64,000 nt of DNA from JAIEOG01 sp964611895 (GTDB taxonomy: Bacteria > Bdellovibrionota > FAC87 > UBA2466): positions 21,514-85,513 of the forward strand of contig CAZTDN010000012.1 of the NCBI GenBank assembly GCA_964611895.1, given 5' to 3'. A model generated the notes under the pieces. The model did no database searches and had not been told where the DNA came from. It saw nothing but the letters and a program-made list of their open reading frames with translations. Positions 42,149 to 51,105 of the stretch are shown piece by piece (position 1 is the first letter of the stretch; every line of letters starts with the position of its first letter). Both the position numbers and the translations under genes were made by a program.

Positions 42149-43534
42149 TTGAACGGTGCTTTTTTAAACAAGCTAGCTGGAATTCTTCCTGCAGATGCGC
42201 TTTTATCTGCGCCCGAAGACTGTGCGCCTTATGCCTCTGACTGGACTCGGACCGAAGGAGTTGCTGAGTATGTAGCGCTTCCTCGAAACACGGCTCAAGT
42301 GTCGGCGGTGCTCGCGGCTTGTAATGAGTTTGGCGTTGGCGTGGTGCCTTCAGGTGGAAGAACGGGTTTGGCGGGCGGCGCCGTCGTCGGGAAATCCCAG
42401 CTTGCGTTGAATCTCTCTCGACTAAATCAGTTAGGCGATGTCAGCCAGCTTGCGCGCACCGTGCGAGTTGGCGCAGGTGCCATTACCCAAGCCGTCCATG
42501 CGCACTGTGAAAATGCCGGCCTAACTTGGCCCATCGACCTGGCGAGCAAAGGATCGTGTCAGATTGGCGGCAATCTTGCTACGAATGCAGGCGGGTTGCG
42601 CGTCATTCGATATGGAATGGCGCGCAAATGGGTGACGGCGCTGGAGGTGGTGACAAGCACGGGTAAAGTGCTCGAGCTTAACGCTGATCTCGAGAAAAAC
42701 AATACAGGGTATGATCTCTTGCAACTCGTGGTGGGGAGCGAGGGAACACTCGCGGTGATCACACAGGCCACTCTTAAGCTGGTACCCCTAGCACCCGACC
42801 TTGGAAAAGCTGTTTGCCTTTTCGCATTGAAGGACTTGGGGGGACTTCCCTATCTGTTCGAAGCTAGTCGGAAGGGCCCTTTTGAAATTCTTGCATTTGA
42901 GTTTTTTTCACAGCCCTGTCTAGAAGCAGTAAGAACCAAGCTCAATAGGCAATCTCGTCTCTCGAAAGAAGGGAACTACTACGTTCTCTTAGAATTGGCC
43001 GGGGACAAACCTAGGGAAGGGTGGTTTGAGTCAGTGCTCGCTCACCCTGGTTTAGTCGATGCGTTCCTTGCGGAGTCGTCGGAAGACCGCAGACAGGTTT
43101 GGGGCTTGAGAGAAGGAATCACCGAGAGTGTGGCGCTGACAGGGCGAGTGCGGAAACACGACTTGAGTGTGCCGGTCGCAAAAGTGGCGGATTTTTTAGC
43201 GGATGCCGAGGCGGCTGCTTTGGATTTCTCTGCTCAAATGAAACTGTATTACTTCGGACATTTTGGGGATGGCAGTCCCCACATCAATTTGGTTGCACCG
43301 GTGGGAGTGACCGCGCCCGAATTCGACAGAGCTTGTGATCGCTATGAAGAGCGCCTTTTTCCTTTGCTTCAAAAATACCGTGGAAGCATTTCTTCCGAAC
43401 ATGGGGTGGGACTTCTAAAGAAAAAGTGGCTTTCCTATAGTCGATCGCCTGAAGAGCTTCATGTTTTTCGAAGTATTAAAACCGCTTTAGATCCGAAATG
43501 GATTCTCAATCCAGGCAAGGTATTTGACCGCTAG
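42149..43534 (+). CDS. FAD-linked oxidase (GlcD/D-2-hydroxyacid dehydrogenase type)
   Basis: A 461-residue flavoprotein of the VAO/PCMH fold: PSGGRTGLAGGA (FAD pyrophosphate site, about residue 68), GSCQIGGNLATNAGGL, VVGSEGTLAVIT and the C-terminal YYFGHFGDGSPHINL, EHGVGLLKKKWL and LDPKWILNPGKVF. These are typical of GlcD, D-lactate and D-2-hydroxyglutarate dehydrogenases. The start is a TTG (42149) just after the thiolase stop, with GGAG 8 nt upstream, so the genes are cotranscribed. The substrate is not decided by sequence. Confidence 0.9.
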   Translation: MNGAFLNKLAGILPADALLSAPEDCAPYASDWTRTEGVAEYVALPRNTAQVSAVLAACNEFGVGVVPSGGRTGLAGGAVVGKSQLALNLSRLNQLGDVSQLARTVRVGAGAITQAVHAHCENAGLTWPIDLASKGSCQIGGNLATNAGGLRVIRYGMARKWVTALEVVTSTGKVLELNADLEKNNTGYDLLQLVVGSEGTLAVITQATLKLVPLAPDLGKAVCLFALKDLGGLPYLFEASRKGPFEILAFEFFSQPCLEAVRTKLNRQSRLSKEGNYYVLLELAGDKPREGWFESVLAHPGLVDAFLAESSEDRRQVWGLREGITESVALTGRVRKHDLSVPVAKVADFLADAEAAALDFSAQMKLYYFGHFGDGSPHINLVAPVGVTAPEFDRACDRYEERLFPLLQKYRGSISSEHGVGLLKKKWLSYSRSPEELHVFRSIKTALDPKWILNPGKVFDR

Positions 43535-43543
43535 AAAGTAAAA

Positions 43544-43588
43544 CCGCGGTTTCCGTCGACGCCTCTTGCGGGCGCGCAGAAACCGCGG
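43544..43588. terminator. Hairpin between convergent genes
   Basis: CCGCGGTTTC (43544-43553) is the exact reverse complement of GAAACCGCGG (43579-43588), a 10-bp GC-rich stem between the stops of the flavoprotein and papain-like genes. There is no clear T tract; it may terminate or stabilise both transcripts. Confidence 0.5.
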
Positions 43589-43617
43589 CTGTTAAAGGGA
43601 GCTAGTAGCGATCGCAT

Positions 43618-45105
43618 TTAGTTTTTTATGGTAACTTTCACCACCGGAGAGGTGACTGTCTGTGTACCGGCCTCTCCTATTAACGATAGCTCCCAGTCAC
43701 CATTGGCCCGAGCTTTTGAACGGAGCATGAATCCGATTTTTGCGCCCACACTGTTGGTTGATCGCTCGATCACCTCTCCAGTTGCAGTGTTCTTTGACCT
43801 AAAAGTAACTTTGGAAAAAGGCACCGGGCTCGACGAAACATCGGCTTGTAGCGCAATCTCGCCAGACAGGGTGTCTCCTGTTTTGATCGATGTAAACTTT
43901 AGGTCACCTGTCAGCTTACCATTAAGGACGTAGACATCACGTGGAGCGCTTTTCACTGTGGTCGACGCGCGTTCAGCAACGGCTACCAGCTGGTAAACTC
44001 CGTCGGGAATAGTCGTGGTGTCCATTTCCACAGTGGTACTACGTGAAACAGCAGTACCTTCTGCTTGAGTTTTAGTGCCGTCCATCAACTGCCATTTTAC
44101 ATTTTTTGTATCTGCAAAAGTGGAAGTCACTTCGATGGGTTGTTTTGCAGAGGTAAGCACAGCGCGATCTCGCAGACTTCCTAAGTTCACGTAACCGTCT
44201 GCCGAGTCGGGTACCTCAATGGACCAAGACATGCGACCCACACCGGAGATGTCGTCCATCGAAATGCGGAAATAGCCATTTTCACCCCAGTCTTCGCCCC
44301 AGCTGTTGCGGACGAGCCAGGAATTTGTCGAATCATCCCAACCTTCAAGCACCACAGCGTGTCCTCCTAGCTTTTCTCCCGAGGTATGTTCGTAGACGCC
44401 GCCTTTGTAGAACATGAAGTCTTCATACACATCGAGTGTGGTCATCAGAGGTCCCTTCTTGAGAGCTTTTTTGAGCATGGACCCTGAAAAGAAGAAGAAG
44501 GATGTGGTGCGGTACCCGGTGATTTTGGTCGACCGGCTAGCCGCATCCGAACAGGTAGAACTACAGGACAAGTCGTCTCCGTAGGCGCCCGATGTATAGG
44601 GGAAGCAAGACTCGTCCGGCACCCCTTCGGTTTGCAAGAAACTCAATGCACTCATTGGGGTCCAGCCTTTTTCACAGTATCCCCCGCCACACGAAAACAG
44701 ATGTTGAGGAGAGAACACCCAGGGAGAGTTGGTTGTTTTACGGGTGATGTTCATTTGGGTTTCAAGCTGGCCAATGGCTGCGAACGCAACACAGCTTCCG
44801 CAGTTTGCTTGGTTGAGGATTGGGGAAGCGTAGTTTTTGCCGCCTTGGTTTCTCCAATCCCACGATGTAGTCGCGTAGGATTTTTTCTCATTGGGGGCGA
44901 AGAAGTACTCCGAACTATCGGGCAGGTTAGCCCCCAGCATCATCTTCTGTTCTTGCGGCGAGAGCTTTGACATTTTCGTTTCGCCGGCTTCCCAGCGATT
45001 GGCCGACTTTGAAAGCTTGGCTTTAAGTGTGCTCAAGGTGAGTGGCTGTGCATTGACGGAAAAGGCGCAGAAAGACGAAACCAGAACCCATGTGATTCTC
45101 TTCAT
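43618..45105 (-). CDS. Secreted papain-like (C1A) cysteine protease
   Basis: A 495-residue protein with a signal peptide (cleavage about residue 19, SVNA/QP), a short pro-region and a papain domain with Gln99, catalytic Cys105 (NCGSCVAFA), His249 (GGHAVVLEGWD) and Asn267 (NSWGEDWGENGYF). Extra cysteines suggest several disulfides. The last about 170 residues form two Ig-like domains (KSAPRDVYVLNG, LQADVSSSPVPFSKVTF), a pattern for surface or secreted proteases. Prey or biomass degradation is a plausible use; that is inference. Confidence 0.92.
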   Translation of the reverse strand: MKRITWVLVSSFCAFSVNAQPLTLSTLKAKLSKSANRWEAGETKMSKLSPQEQKMMLGANLPDSSEYFFAPNEKKSYATTSWDWRNQGGKNYASPILNQANCGSCVAFAAIGQLETQMNITRKTTNSPWVFSPQHLFSCGGGYCEKGWTPMSALSFLQTEGVPDESCFPYTSGAYGDDLSCSSTCSDAASRSTKITGYRTTSFFFFSGSMLKKALKKGPLMTTLDVYEDFMFYKGGVYEHTSGEKLGGHAVVLEGWDDSTNSWLVRNSWGEDWGENGYFRISMDDISGVGRMSWSIEVPDSADGYVNLGSLRDRAVLTSAKQPIEVTSTFADTKNVKWQLMDGTKTQAEGTAVSRSTTVEMDTTTIPDGVYQLVAVAERASTTVKSAPRDVYVLNGKLTGDLKFTSIKTGDTLSGEIALQADVSSSPVPFSKVTFRSKNTATGEVIERSTNSVGAKIGFMLRSKARANGDWELSLIGEAGTQTVTSPVVKVTIKN

Positions 45106-45294
45106 CCGTTCCCCCAGTTTTTCTTGTTGGAAATCTAATAATGGAAAGCCTGTTTAGAATACCGCATACGGGTTCAAAAGGATACTCAGTGCGTCGTTCG
45201 AGGAAGTGGTTTAGAGTGAAAAGAAATCGATTTTGCAAAAACAAGGGTAGTAACTGGTTTATCTGACTTAGCTTTTTTATTTCGCGGAGCATCA

Positions 45295-46545
45295 ATGGTT
45301 TTTTTAAAAGCACTTTGCAACCGACGCATGTTGAGTGTTTTTTTGCAGGGTTTTTCATCCGGCTTGCCCTTGTTGCTCATCGGGTCGACCTATAAAACTT
45401 GGATGGCAGAACTCCAGGTTAGCCTGGTAACCATCGGGCTATTTGCCGCGGTGGGTATTCCTTATTCCTTTAAATTCATCTGGGCGCCGCTAATGGATCG
45501 TTTCGTCCCGCCATTCTTAGATCGGCGGCGAGGATGGATCTTCATTTGCCAACTTGCACTGGCCGCCTGTCTTGCTGTGTTGGCCCTTGTGAATCCAGCG
45601 CAGAGTCTTTCGGTTTCTGTGGGGCTATGTGTATTGGTGGCCTTTCTCAGTGCGTCGCAAGACATCGCCATTGACGCGTACAAGCGAGAGATTTTCACGG
45701 ATTCGGAACTTGGCCTAGGGTCGAGCATTGGAGTGGGTGGTTATCGAGTGGGCATGCTCGTTGCGGGCGCGGGATCTTTGTTCTTGGCACAGATTTATAG
45801 CTGGCAGACGGCCTATTTGTGCATGGCCGTATGTATGGGTTTGAGTATTTTTGCCACGCTGTTTAGCCCGCCCGTGTTGGAAAAGGTTCCACCCCCACGG
45901 TCTTTGCAGGATGCTGTGGTAGGGCCTTTGAAGCAGTTTTTTTCTCGCGCTGGTGCCTTTGAAATTTTGCTTTTCGTCTTGCTTTTCAAGGTGGGCGATC
46001 AAATGGCTGGGGATATGCTCAACCCGTTTTACATTCAAATGGGATTCGAAAAAATCCAGATTGCTGAAATCTCCAAGATCTTTGGATTCTGGGCAGTGTT
46101 TGCCGGAAGTTTTTTGGGGGGCGCGCTCATGCTTCGGCTTTCGATGGTGAGGTGCCTTTGGATCTTTGGAATTCTCCAGGCTCTGTCGACGCTGGGATTT
46201 TCTTGGCTATCGCTTTTTGCAGATCCGAGTCTTGTGCGTCTGACAATGGCGGTTGCGTTTGAAAATATCACGAGCGGAATGGGAACGGCGGCCTATGTTG
46301 CGTTTCTGGGTTTGTTGACCGACAAGCGTTTTACGGCGACTCAGTTCGCATTGCTATCGAGCTTGATGAGTGTGCCTCGATCTATTTTTGGTTCGTCTAG
46401 TGGGGCGATTGCACAGTCTCTTGGATGGACAAACTATTTTTTGTTTTGCTCATTGATCGCGATTCCAGGTCTGCTTATGCTGTTTCGATCGCCTAGATGG
46501 TTGGGTCCGACTCAATCACTCGCTGGGAATGCAGCGAAAAAATGA
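45295..46545 (+). CDS. ampG: AmpG-type muropeptide permease (MFS)
   Basis: A 416-residue MFS transporter with 12 predicted helices. The N-terminus (MLSVFLQGFSSGLPLLLIGST) and GIPYSFKFIWAPLMDRFVPPFLDRRRGW are diagnostic for AmpG, which imports anhydromuropeptides released by lytic transglycosylases for recycling and, in many bacteria, for beta-lactamase induction. It has no linked recycling genes here. The 3' end overlaps the convergent secreted-protein gene by 53 nt. Confidence 0.92.
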   Translation: MVFLKALCNRRMLSVFLQGFSSGLPLLLIGSTYKTWMAELQVSLVTIGLFAAVGIPYSFKFIWAPLMDRFVPPFLDRRRGWIFICQLALAACLAVLALVNPAQSLSVSVGLCVLVAFLSASQDIAIDAYKREIFTDSELGLGSSIGVGGYRVGMLVAGAGSLFLAQIYSWQTAYLCMAVCMGLSIFATLFSPPVLEKVPPPRSLQDAVVGPLKQFFSRAGAFEILLFVLLFKVGDQMAGDMLNPFYIQMGFEKIQIAEISKIFGFWAVFAGSFLGGALMLRLSMVRCLWIFGILQALSTLGFSWLSLFADPSLVRLTMAVAFENITSGMGTAAYVAFLGLLTDKRFTATQFALLSSLMSVPRSIFGSSSGAIAQSLGWTNYFLFCSLIAIPGLLMLFRSPRWLGPTQSLAGNAAKK

Positions 46546-47437
46546 GATTACTCGCGCAGGTAGCCCTGGGGTTGTAGGAAGTGTTTTTTTGAATCGTGGC
46601 AACTGCCTTGCGTATGGCAGTTTGGGGAGTTTCATCTTTGGGAATATACATTTCTTCTACAACCAGTTGCGGAAACGCCCCCACAAAAAAACTGACCTCT
46701 GCGGATTCTTCCTCGCCGGGGGATAATGATAGCCCGCCAAAAACGAGCGGCTCTAGCGGATAAACAAGACTCCAGGCAGGTGTTTTGATCAATGCGCTTT
46801 GGCGGCCGCGCCGAGTCTCATAGGCCCACGTTGGAATCCAATAATGGTAGCCGTCGAGATCGTGCGCAATGTCGTGGGCCGGAATGGGGATGCGAGCCCC
46901 CACTACTCGAAAGGCAACCAGATCGTCCACCGGGGGGCTCCGCCAAATCCGCTCTGCTTCCACCCACTGAAAACTCTCACGTCGGGTGCAGCTTCCGGGG
47001 TACCCGATACTAGCGACGATGCAGAGCAAATCCAAAACCTCGAATTGAAAAAACAGGTGGGGCGTTCCATTTGGTGAAAATTCAACGCGGGCTTGGCCAG
47101 TGGGTTTAGCGCGACGTATCCACCCGTCGTTTTGGCCAGCGGTATATTCTTGGTCGACTAGCGGGATGTAGAGGTCGTTCCAAGGAAACTGCTTCCAGAC
47201 AGCAGTCGCGATGGTGGCTGCCATTTCATAGCCGCGCTCCGTGAGAGGGATCGGGCGCTCTTGCGCTGCTGGAGAAGTTACTTCAACTACCGGTGCTGCA
47301 TGATTTTTAGGAAAACGTAAAAAGCCATAGTCCTTAAAATCAGGACCCAGAAGCACGGGGAGTTTCAGCTGGGAGTCATCCGCCACTGCGGGCGTGGCCC
47401 AAACCATGAGACTCAAAATAAGACTAATCAATACCAT
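46493..47437 (-). CDS. Secreted hypothetical protein
   Basis: A 314-residue protein with a signal peptide (cleavage about residue 19, AVADDS). The body is rich in tryptophan, proline and aromatic residues (ERGYEMAATIATAVWKQFPWNDLY, HDIAHDLDGYHYWIPTWAYE) with a cysteine pair in LLCIVASIGYPGSCT. The histidines of PAHDIAHDLDGYHY resemble a metal site but match no motif I know. Family not recognised. It is divergent from the ArsC-type gene. Confidence 0.6.
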   Translation of the reverse strand: MVLISLILSLMVWATPAVADDSQLKLPVLLGPDFKDYGFLRFPKNHAAPVVEVTSPAAQERPIPLTERGYEMAATIATAVWKQFPWNDLYIPLVDQEYTAGQNDGWIRRAKPTGQARVEFSPNGTPHLFFQFEVLDLLCIVASIGYPGSCTRRESFQWVEAERIWRSPPVDDLVAFRVVGARIPIPAHDIAHDLDGYHYWIPTWAYETRRGRQSALIKTPAWSLVYPLEPLVFGGLSLSPGEEESAEVSFFVGAFPQLVVEEMYIPKDETPQTAIRKAVATIQKNTSYNPRATCASNLIFSLHSQRVIESDPTI

Positions 47438-47547
47438 AACTTACGGCCGCTGCGCCATCCTCATCCATTCGCAATCGGTCGGTATACCAGGTGCGCCTGC
47501 AATTTTCAGCTGAAAAGGCGTCCGGTGTGTTTTAGACAGGAAGCTAA

Positions 47548-47955
47548 ATGAAAGTCCTTTTTGTCTGCGTAGCCAATTCCGCAAGGAGCCAAATGGCCGA
47601 AGCCCTTGCTCGCCACATCCTGGGGCCGGGCCATGAGGTGTTCAGCGCTGGGTCGCGGCCGACGACTGTGAATCCCTTGGCGTTACGCGCAATGCAGGAA
47701 GTCGGCTTGGATATCACTCAGCAGCATTCAAAATCCATTGATGCCGTGTCTTCCCATGAAATGAATTGGGTCATTTCACTCTGCGAAGAAGAATGCCCCG
47801 TTGTATTTTCTCAAGCCACCAGATTGCACTGGCCGATGAAAGATCCCGCGAGCGTGGTCGGCAGCGAACAGGAAAAAATGGAAGTCTTCCGCGATGTCAG
47901 AGATGCATTAGATCATCAGATTCGCGAATGGTTGCGTGACGAGAAACTTGCCTAA
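47548..47955 (+). CDS. Arsenate reductase, thioredoxin-coupled type (LMW-PTP family)
   Basis: A 135-residue protein with the P-loop VCVANSARSQMAE (nucleophile Cys7) and a second cysteine pair in SLCEEECPVV, matching the three-cysteine relay of thioredoxin-linked ArsC. It would reduce arsenate to arsenite in the cytosol. There is no arsR, acr3 or arsB next to it, so a phosphotyrosine phosphatase role cannot be excluded, but the extra cysteines favour arsenate reduction. Confidence 0.88.
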   Translation: MKVLFVCVANSARSQMAEALARHILGPGHEVFSAGSRPTTVNPLALRAMQEVGLDITQQHSKSIDAVSSHEMNWVISLCEEECPVVFSQATRLHWPMKDPASVVGSEQEKMEVFRDVRDALDHQIREWLRDEKLA

Positions 47956-47990
47956 AAAAAGGAAGCATCGGCTATAATTTCTGCAGGCGG

Positions 47991-49103
47991 ATGCAAGCTA
48001 GCACACCAAATTCACGCATTCCGGGGTTGGATGGACTGCGTGCTATTTCAATTGCGTTTGTGTGTGTAGGGCATGCAGATTCGTTATTTTCGAGAACGGC
48101 GCTCAATCCTTTCTTGGTAGAGTGTCTTGCGAATCACCGTTTGGGCGTAACGCTATTTTTTGTCATTAGCGGGTTCATAATTACCTGGGTGCTTCGGCGA
48201 GAGCGTTCGACTCGTGGGACGATTTCCCTATCTGGGTTCTACGTACGAAGAGCATTTCGAATTCTCCCACCGGTGGCCGTGTACTTGGTTTACTTGGCAT
48301 GGCGGCAGTCTCTGAATGATGTCTATATTCCTCCTGCTGAATGGTATGGGGCGATATTTTTTTACTGGAACTACATTCCCGGCGCAGCGACTTGGTGGGT
48401 GAGCCATTTTTGGTCGCTCGCGCTGGAAGAGCAGTTTTATTTATTGTGGCCCTGCTGTTTGATTCTCCTGGGCTTGTGGAGATCTGCAGGAGCCGCTGCG
48501 ACGGTAATTTTACTCAGTCCTCTGATTCGAATTGGAACTTATTTTCTTTTTCCAGATTTACGAGATCGGATTGGAAACATGAGTCACACGCAACTTGATT
48601 TGATCATGTTTGGTTGTTTGGCTGCACTGCTCGCGGAGAACGAACGAGGCTTTCCTAAGTGGCCCAGAGTCTTTCATTCGGTGGCGTTGGCGGCAGCGAT
48701 TTTTGCATTTTTAATATCTCCAGCGATGTCTGATTGGGCTCGGAGTTACTACGGTCTTTCCATTCGCAGTACTTTGGAGGGGTTGAGTCTTGCGCTAATC
48801 GTGGTTTGGGTAATTCAAAACCATTCTAGTTGGGTCGGTCGAGCATTGGAGTTTGGCCCACTGGTGTATGTTGGGCAGTTTTCCTTTAGTCTATATCTAT
48901 GGCAGCAATATTTTTTGCCGCCAGCTCGAGTGCTGGGTGTTTACGAACTTGTCGGTCCGATAATGTACGCGATGATTTCCTACCATTGGATCGAGCAGCC
49001 TTTTCAGCGTTGGGGCAGGCATTTTTCAGCAGCATTGATGTCACCGCTGGCCTCCAGAAACGCGCTCAAGAGCAAGCGTTTTTTCCAGCCGAGTAGGTCG
49101 TGA
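47991..49103 (+). CDS. Acyltransferase 3 family membrane O-acyltransferase
   Basis: A 370-residue protein with about ten helices. It opens with PGLDGLRAISIAFVCVGHA, the usual LDGLRxxA...H motif, then FFVISGFIITWVL, SGFYVRRAFRILPP and HFWSLALEEQFYLLWP, all standard for OafA/ExoZ-type enzymes that O-acetylate surface glycans. No SGNH domain is fused. Its last 100 nt overlap the convergent FkbM gene. Confidence 0.92.
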   Translation: MQASTPNSRIPGLDGLRAISIAFVCVGHADSLFSRTALNPFLVECLANHRLGVTLFFVISGFIITWVLRRERSTRGTISLSGFYVRRAFRILPPVAVYLVYLAWRQSLNDVYIPPAEWYGAIFFYWNYIPGAATWWVSHFWSLALEEQFYLLWPCCLILLGLWRSAGAAATVILLSPLIRIGTYFLFPDLRDRIGNMSHTQLDLIMFGCLAALLAENERGFPKWPRVFHSVALAAAIFAFLISPAMSDWARSYYGLSIRSTLEGLSLALIVVWVIQNHSSWVGRALEFGPLVYVGQFSFSLYLWQQYFLPPARVLGVYELVGPIMYAMISYHWIEQPFQRWGRHFSAALMSPLASRNALKSKRFFQPSRS

Positions 49104-49957
49104 GTTTGCCAGGACCGGAAATAGATCGCATTGGCCCAGTAAAGTTGCCCCGCTTTTGCAGGCCCCCATTCAGTCCGCCTTTTTTGTGCATTTAGAGCTC
49201 GGTGTGAGAGGCTGTGTGGCCGGTGCGAAACCAATTCAGAGAGAGCCCAAAGGGAAAACCCCTCTTTTCTCAAAAACGCGTCCACGTCGGCAAATAGAGG
49301 TTGTCCTTGGTAAAATGGATTAAACTCGACTTCGAGCTCGAGTCCAACACAGTCGTGCAGAACACGCGTTCCTCCTTTGAGTATGTCGAGTTCAGAACCT
49401 TGGGTGTCTAGTTTGAGAAAGCTGATTTGAGGGCGACCGGACTTGCTCCACCAGTCATCCAGCGATGTTGTCGGGACCTGAATGGTTTTTTCCAGGGGAA
49501 GCATGCGGCCCAGTTCCTCGGGAAATCTCTCTATTACGTTGTCGAGTGGTGGGTAGAGGGAAGAGCCGGCGGGTTCTTTGGTGACATAGAGAGGGACTTC
49601 GCTGTTTGGCGTTGCACCCAAAGCAAAAGGAACATAGGTCTCCCCCGATTTCGCAGCGGCGTTAAGGCGCGCACACTCGATGGGGTCGGGATCAAATCCG
49701 ACGATTTTTGCCAACGGGTTCAAATTCCACCAGGCTTCGCCCACTCCCCAGCGTGCGCCAACGTCCAACACGGTCGTTGCGCCGGGTCCTAACTCTTTTA
49801 GGCAAGTAAAAGCAATTGGCCGTTCTTTTGCCCAGCGCGCCTGAATAGAGCTTCCTGGCACAACGCGGTACCAGTGTCGCTCTATCTCCTCTTCGAGATT
49901 TTTCCAATGGCGTAGCGCAAATCCAAACAAGCGGTTTTGAAAATTGGTCAGTTGCAT
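49004..49957 (-). CDS. FkbM family methyltransferase, second copy
   Basis: From ATG 49957 the protein has 317 residues. Motif I is TTVLDVGARWGVGEAWW, followed by VGFDPDPIECARLNAAA, and the FkbM signature appears as FLKLDTQGSELDILKGG. An upstream ATG at 49978 adds MRYTIPH and is less likely. It probably methylates a sugar of a surface glycan, in keeping with the neighbouring acyltransferase gene, with which it is convergent. Confidence 0.84.
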   Translation of the reverse strand: MQLTNFQNRLFGFALRHWKNLEEEIERHWYRVVPGSSIQARWAKERPIAFTCLKELGPGATTVLDVGARWGVGEAWWNLNPLAKIVGFDPDPIECARLNAAAKSGETYVPFALGATPNSEVPLYVTKEPAGSSLYPPLDNVIERFPEELGRMLPLEKTIQVPTTSLDDWWSKSGRPQISFLKLDTQGSELDILKGGTRVLHDCVGLELEVEFNPFYQGQPLFADVDAFLRKEGFSLWALSELVSHRPHSLSHRALNAQKRRTEWGPAKAGQLYWANAIYFRSWQTHDLLGWKKRLLLSAFLEASGDINAAEKCLPQR

Positions 49958-50065
49958 ATGGGGAATAGTGTAGCGCAATCGCGAAAAATCTCCTTGTCCA
50001 AAGGAAAGTGCATGCAGGAAAGTTTACCGATAGGTCCAGAATCCGGTCGGTTTAAATTTAAGTAG

Positions 50066-50085
50066 TGGCGGAGAGAGAGGGATTC
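50066..50085 (-). repeat. 20-nt tRNA-Ser 3' end fragment, copy 1 (possible att site)
   Basis: On the minus strand the segment reads GAATCCCTCTCTCTCCGCCA, the T-loop end, T-stem, acceptor strand, discriminator G and CCA of a tRNA-Ser gene. The bases 5' of it (GGAAGGC) do not continue a tRNA, so only the 3' end is present. An identical copy is at 50272-50291. Integrases commonly use tRNA 3' ends as attachment sites and leave such direct repeats. Confidence 0.6.
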
Positions 50086-50227
50086 GCCTTCCGGTCGCCC
50101 CTTGGGGGCGCCTCCAGGCCGGGGCGCGGTCACCTAGAAAGCTTTCGTCCACTCGGAGTCGCGCGTGACCTTGCGCCCGTTCGAACCCCTCTTCGAGTCG
50201 AAACGCTCACGCGTTTCCTATCTCAAA

Positions 50228-50279
50228 CTCCGCCAGTAAAAAAAAACCCGCTTGCGCGGGCCTTTTTTTACTGGCGGAG
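50228..50279. terminator. Large palindrome with bidirectional terminator
   Basis: CTCCGCCAGTAAAAAAA (from 50228) and TTTTTTTACTGGCGGAG (to 50279) are perfect inverted repeats enclosing CCCGC-TTGC-GCGGG. In each direction a GC-rich stem is followed by a run of T, so it ends transcription from both sides. Read on the minus strand, the outer arm is the end of the tRNA-Ser fragment at 50272-50291, so this is probably the native tRNA-Ser terminator that stayed attached to the 3' end. Confidence 0.75.
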
Positions 50280-50291
50280 AGAGAGGGATTC
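50272..50291 (-). repeat. 20-nt tRNA-Ser 3' end fragment, copy 2, joined to a terminator
   Basis: This is the same 20 nt as copy 1 in the same orientation, 206 bp away. The upstream side (higher coordinates) is not tRNA-like, while the downstream side runs directly into the terminator palindrome. It marks a sharp junction between the chromosomal genes to the left and the denitrification region to the right. Confidence 0.6.
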
Positions 50292-50624
50292 CCTGGCTCT
50301 CTTTCAACTAGTTGAAACGAATTAGGGAAAATAACGATAACAATCAGTTGCCTCGTTGCGGCTTCCATCCAGATCCACGGAGTTTCACTGAAATAGAGTG
50401 AGACTGCTTGCGAGCTGCTTGCAGTCTTTTCAGTGTCGAATTCGGTACACTCTCAGTCGGTGAAGCAAGTCCATCGGCATCCCAAAGCACGCACCGAGGT
50501 TCAGGCCTCTCCCTAGGAGGTGAGGCGTGAGCTGGGCGCGGATGGCGTTTACCGGGACGAAGGCGGATTTGGGTCGAAACTACACCAAAGAGTTGGAGGC
50601 GGGTCGCTCCATTTTTCCCATAGC
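50292..50624. other. Gap with only weak coding signals
   Basis: I see no recognisable gene in this 333-nt stretch. On the plus strand a GTG at 50527 follows AGGAGGTGAGG (50515-50525) and opens a 65-codon frame, but half of it is antisense to the HiPIP gene. On the minus strand a 96-codon stop-free frame ends at 50344 with protein-like composition (KRLQAARKQS, RGSGWKPQRGN) but no good start codon; it may be the remains of a gene broken when the region was rearranged. Confidence 0.3.
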
Positions 50625-50957
50625 TCAGGCTTTTTTAACCCAAGAGGCGCACCAGCCCTTTGAGGCGACCAAACCGGTTTGCAGCAGCGTGCATTTTCCC
50701 CAGCCTTCGTTGTCTTTCGTGTAGAAATTGCAATTGGCACAGGTTTGGCTTTTCCCTTTGCCCTCGGATTTGGAAGCATCATGCTTGTACCGGAGCGCCG
50801 CCGCCATGGTGTCGGTTTCGGATACGGCCTTCTTGCCCGCGGGCAAACCGGCATCCCCCGCCGCCCACGATCGCCCGCCCAGGCCCAGTGCTCCGGCCGC
50901 GAACGCCGCGACAGACAGCAAAAACCCGCGCCGACCAAATTTTAGATCTTCATTCAT
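50625..50957 (-). CDS. High-potential iron-sulfur protein (HiPIP), Tat-exported
   Basis: A 110-residue protein with a Tat signal (FGRRGFLLSVAAFAAGALGLG) and the mature HiPIP pattern: ligands Cys73, Cys76 (CANCNFY), Cys89 (WGKCTLL) and Cys103 (GWCASWV) for one 4Fe-4S cluster. HiPIPs carry electrons in the periplasm between the bc1 complex and terminal oxidases or reductases. Placed after norD on the same strand, it is a likely electron donor for the NO or nitrite reductase of this cluster. Confidence 0.93.
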   Translation of the reverse strand: MNEDLKFGRRGFLLSVAAFAAGALGLGGRSWAAGDAGLPAGKKAVSETDTMAAALRYKHDASKSEGKGKSQTCANCNFYTKDNEGWGKCTLLQTGLVASKGWCASWVKKA

Positions 50958-51105
50958 GTGAAACTCCTCTACGGAATACTTTCGAACTTGGAAATGATTG
51001 TAACAGGCCGCGATTATCTTCAGGAACCTTTTTGTGACTCTGAGTTAGGGCGCCAGGGCTCGATTACAGCGGCTGATCCCACCCGTTTGCGCAGCCGCAA
51101 ATACG

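Noticed and set aside
50228..50235. A plus-strand tRNA ending in CTCCGCCA before the terminator
   Set aside because: No T-loop (TTCGA) lies at the required distance and no acceptor pairing is found; it is only the mirror arm of the palindrome.
50527..50724. 65-aa plus-strand frame with a strong Shine-Dalgarno
   Set aside because: Half of it is antisense to the HiPIP gene, composition is not convincing, and no family is recognisable; kept only as a weak remark.
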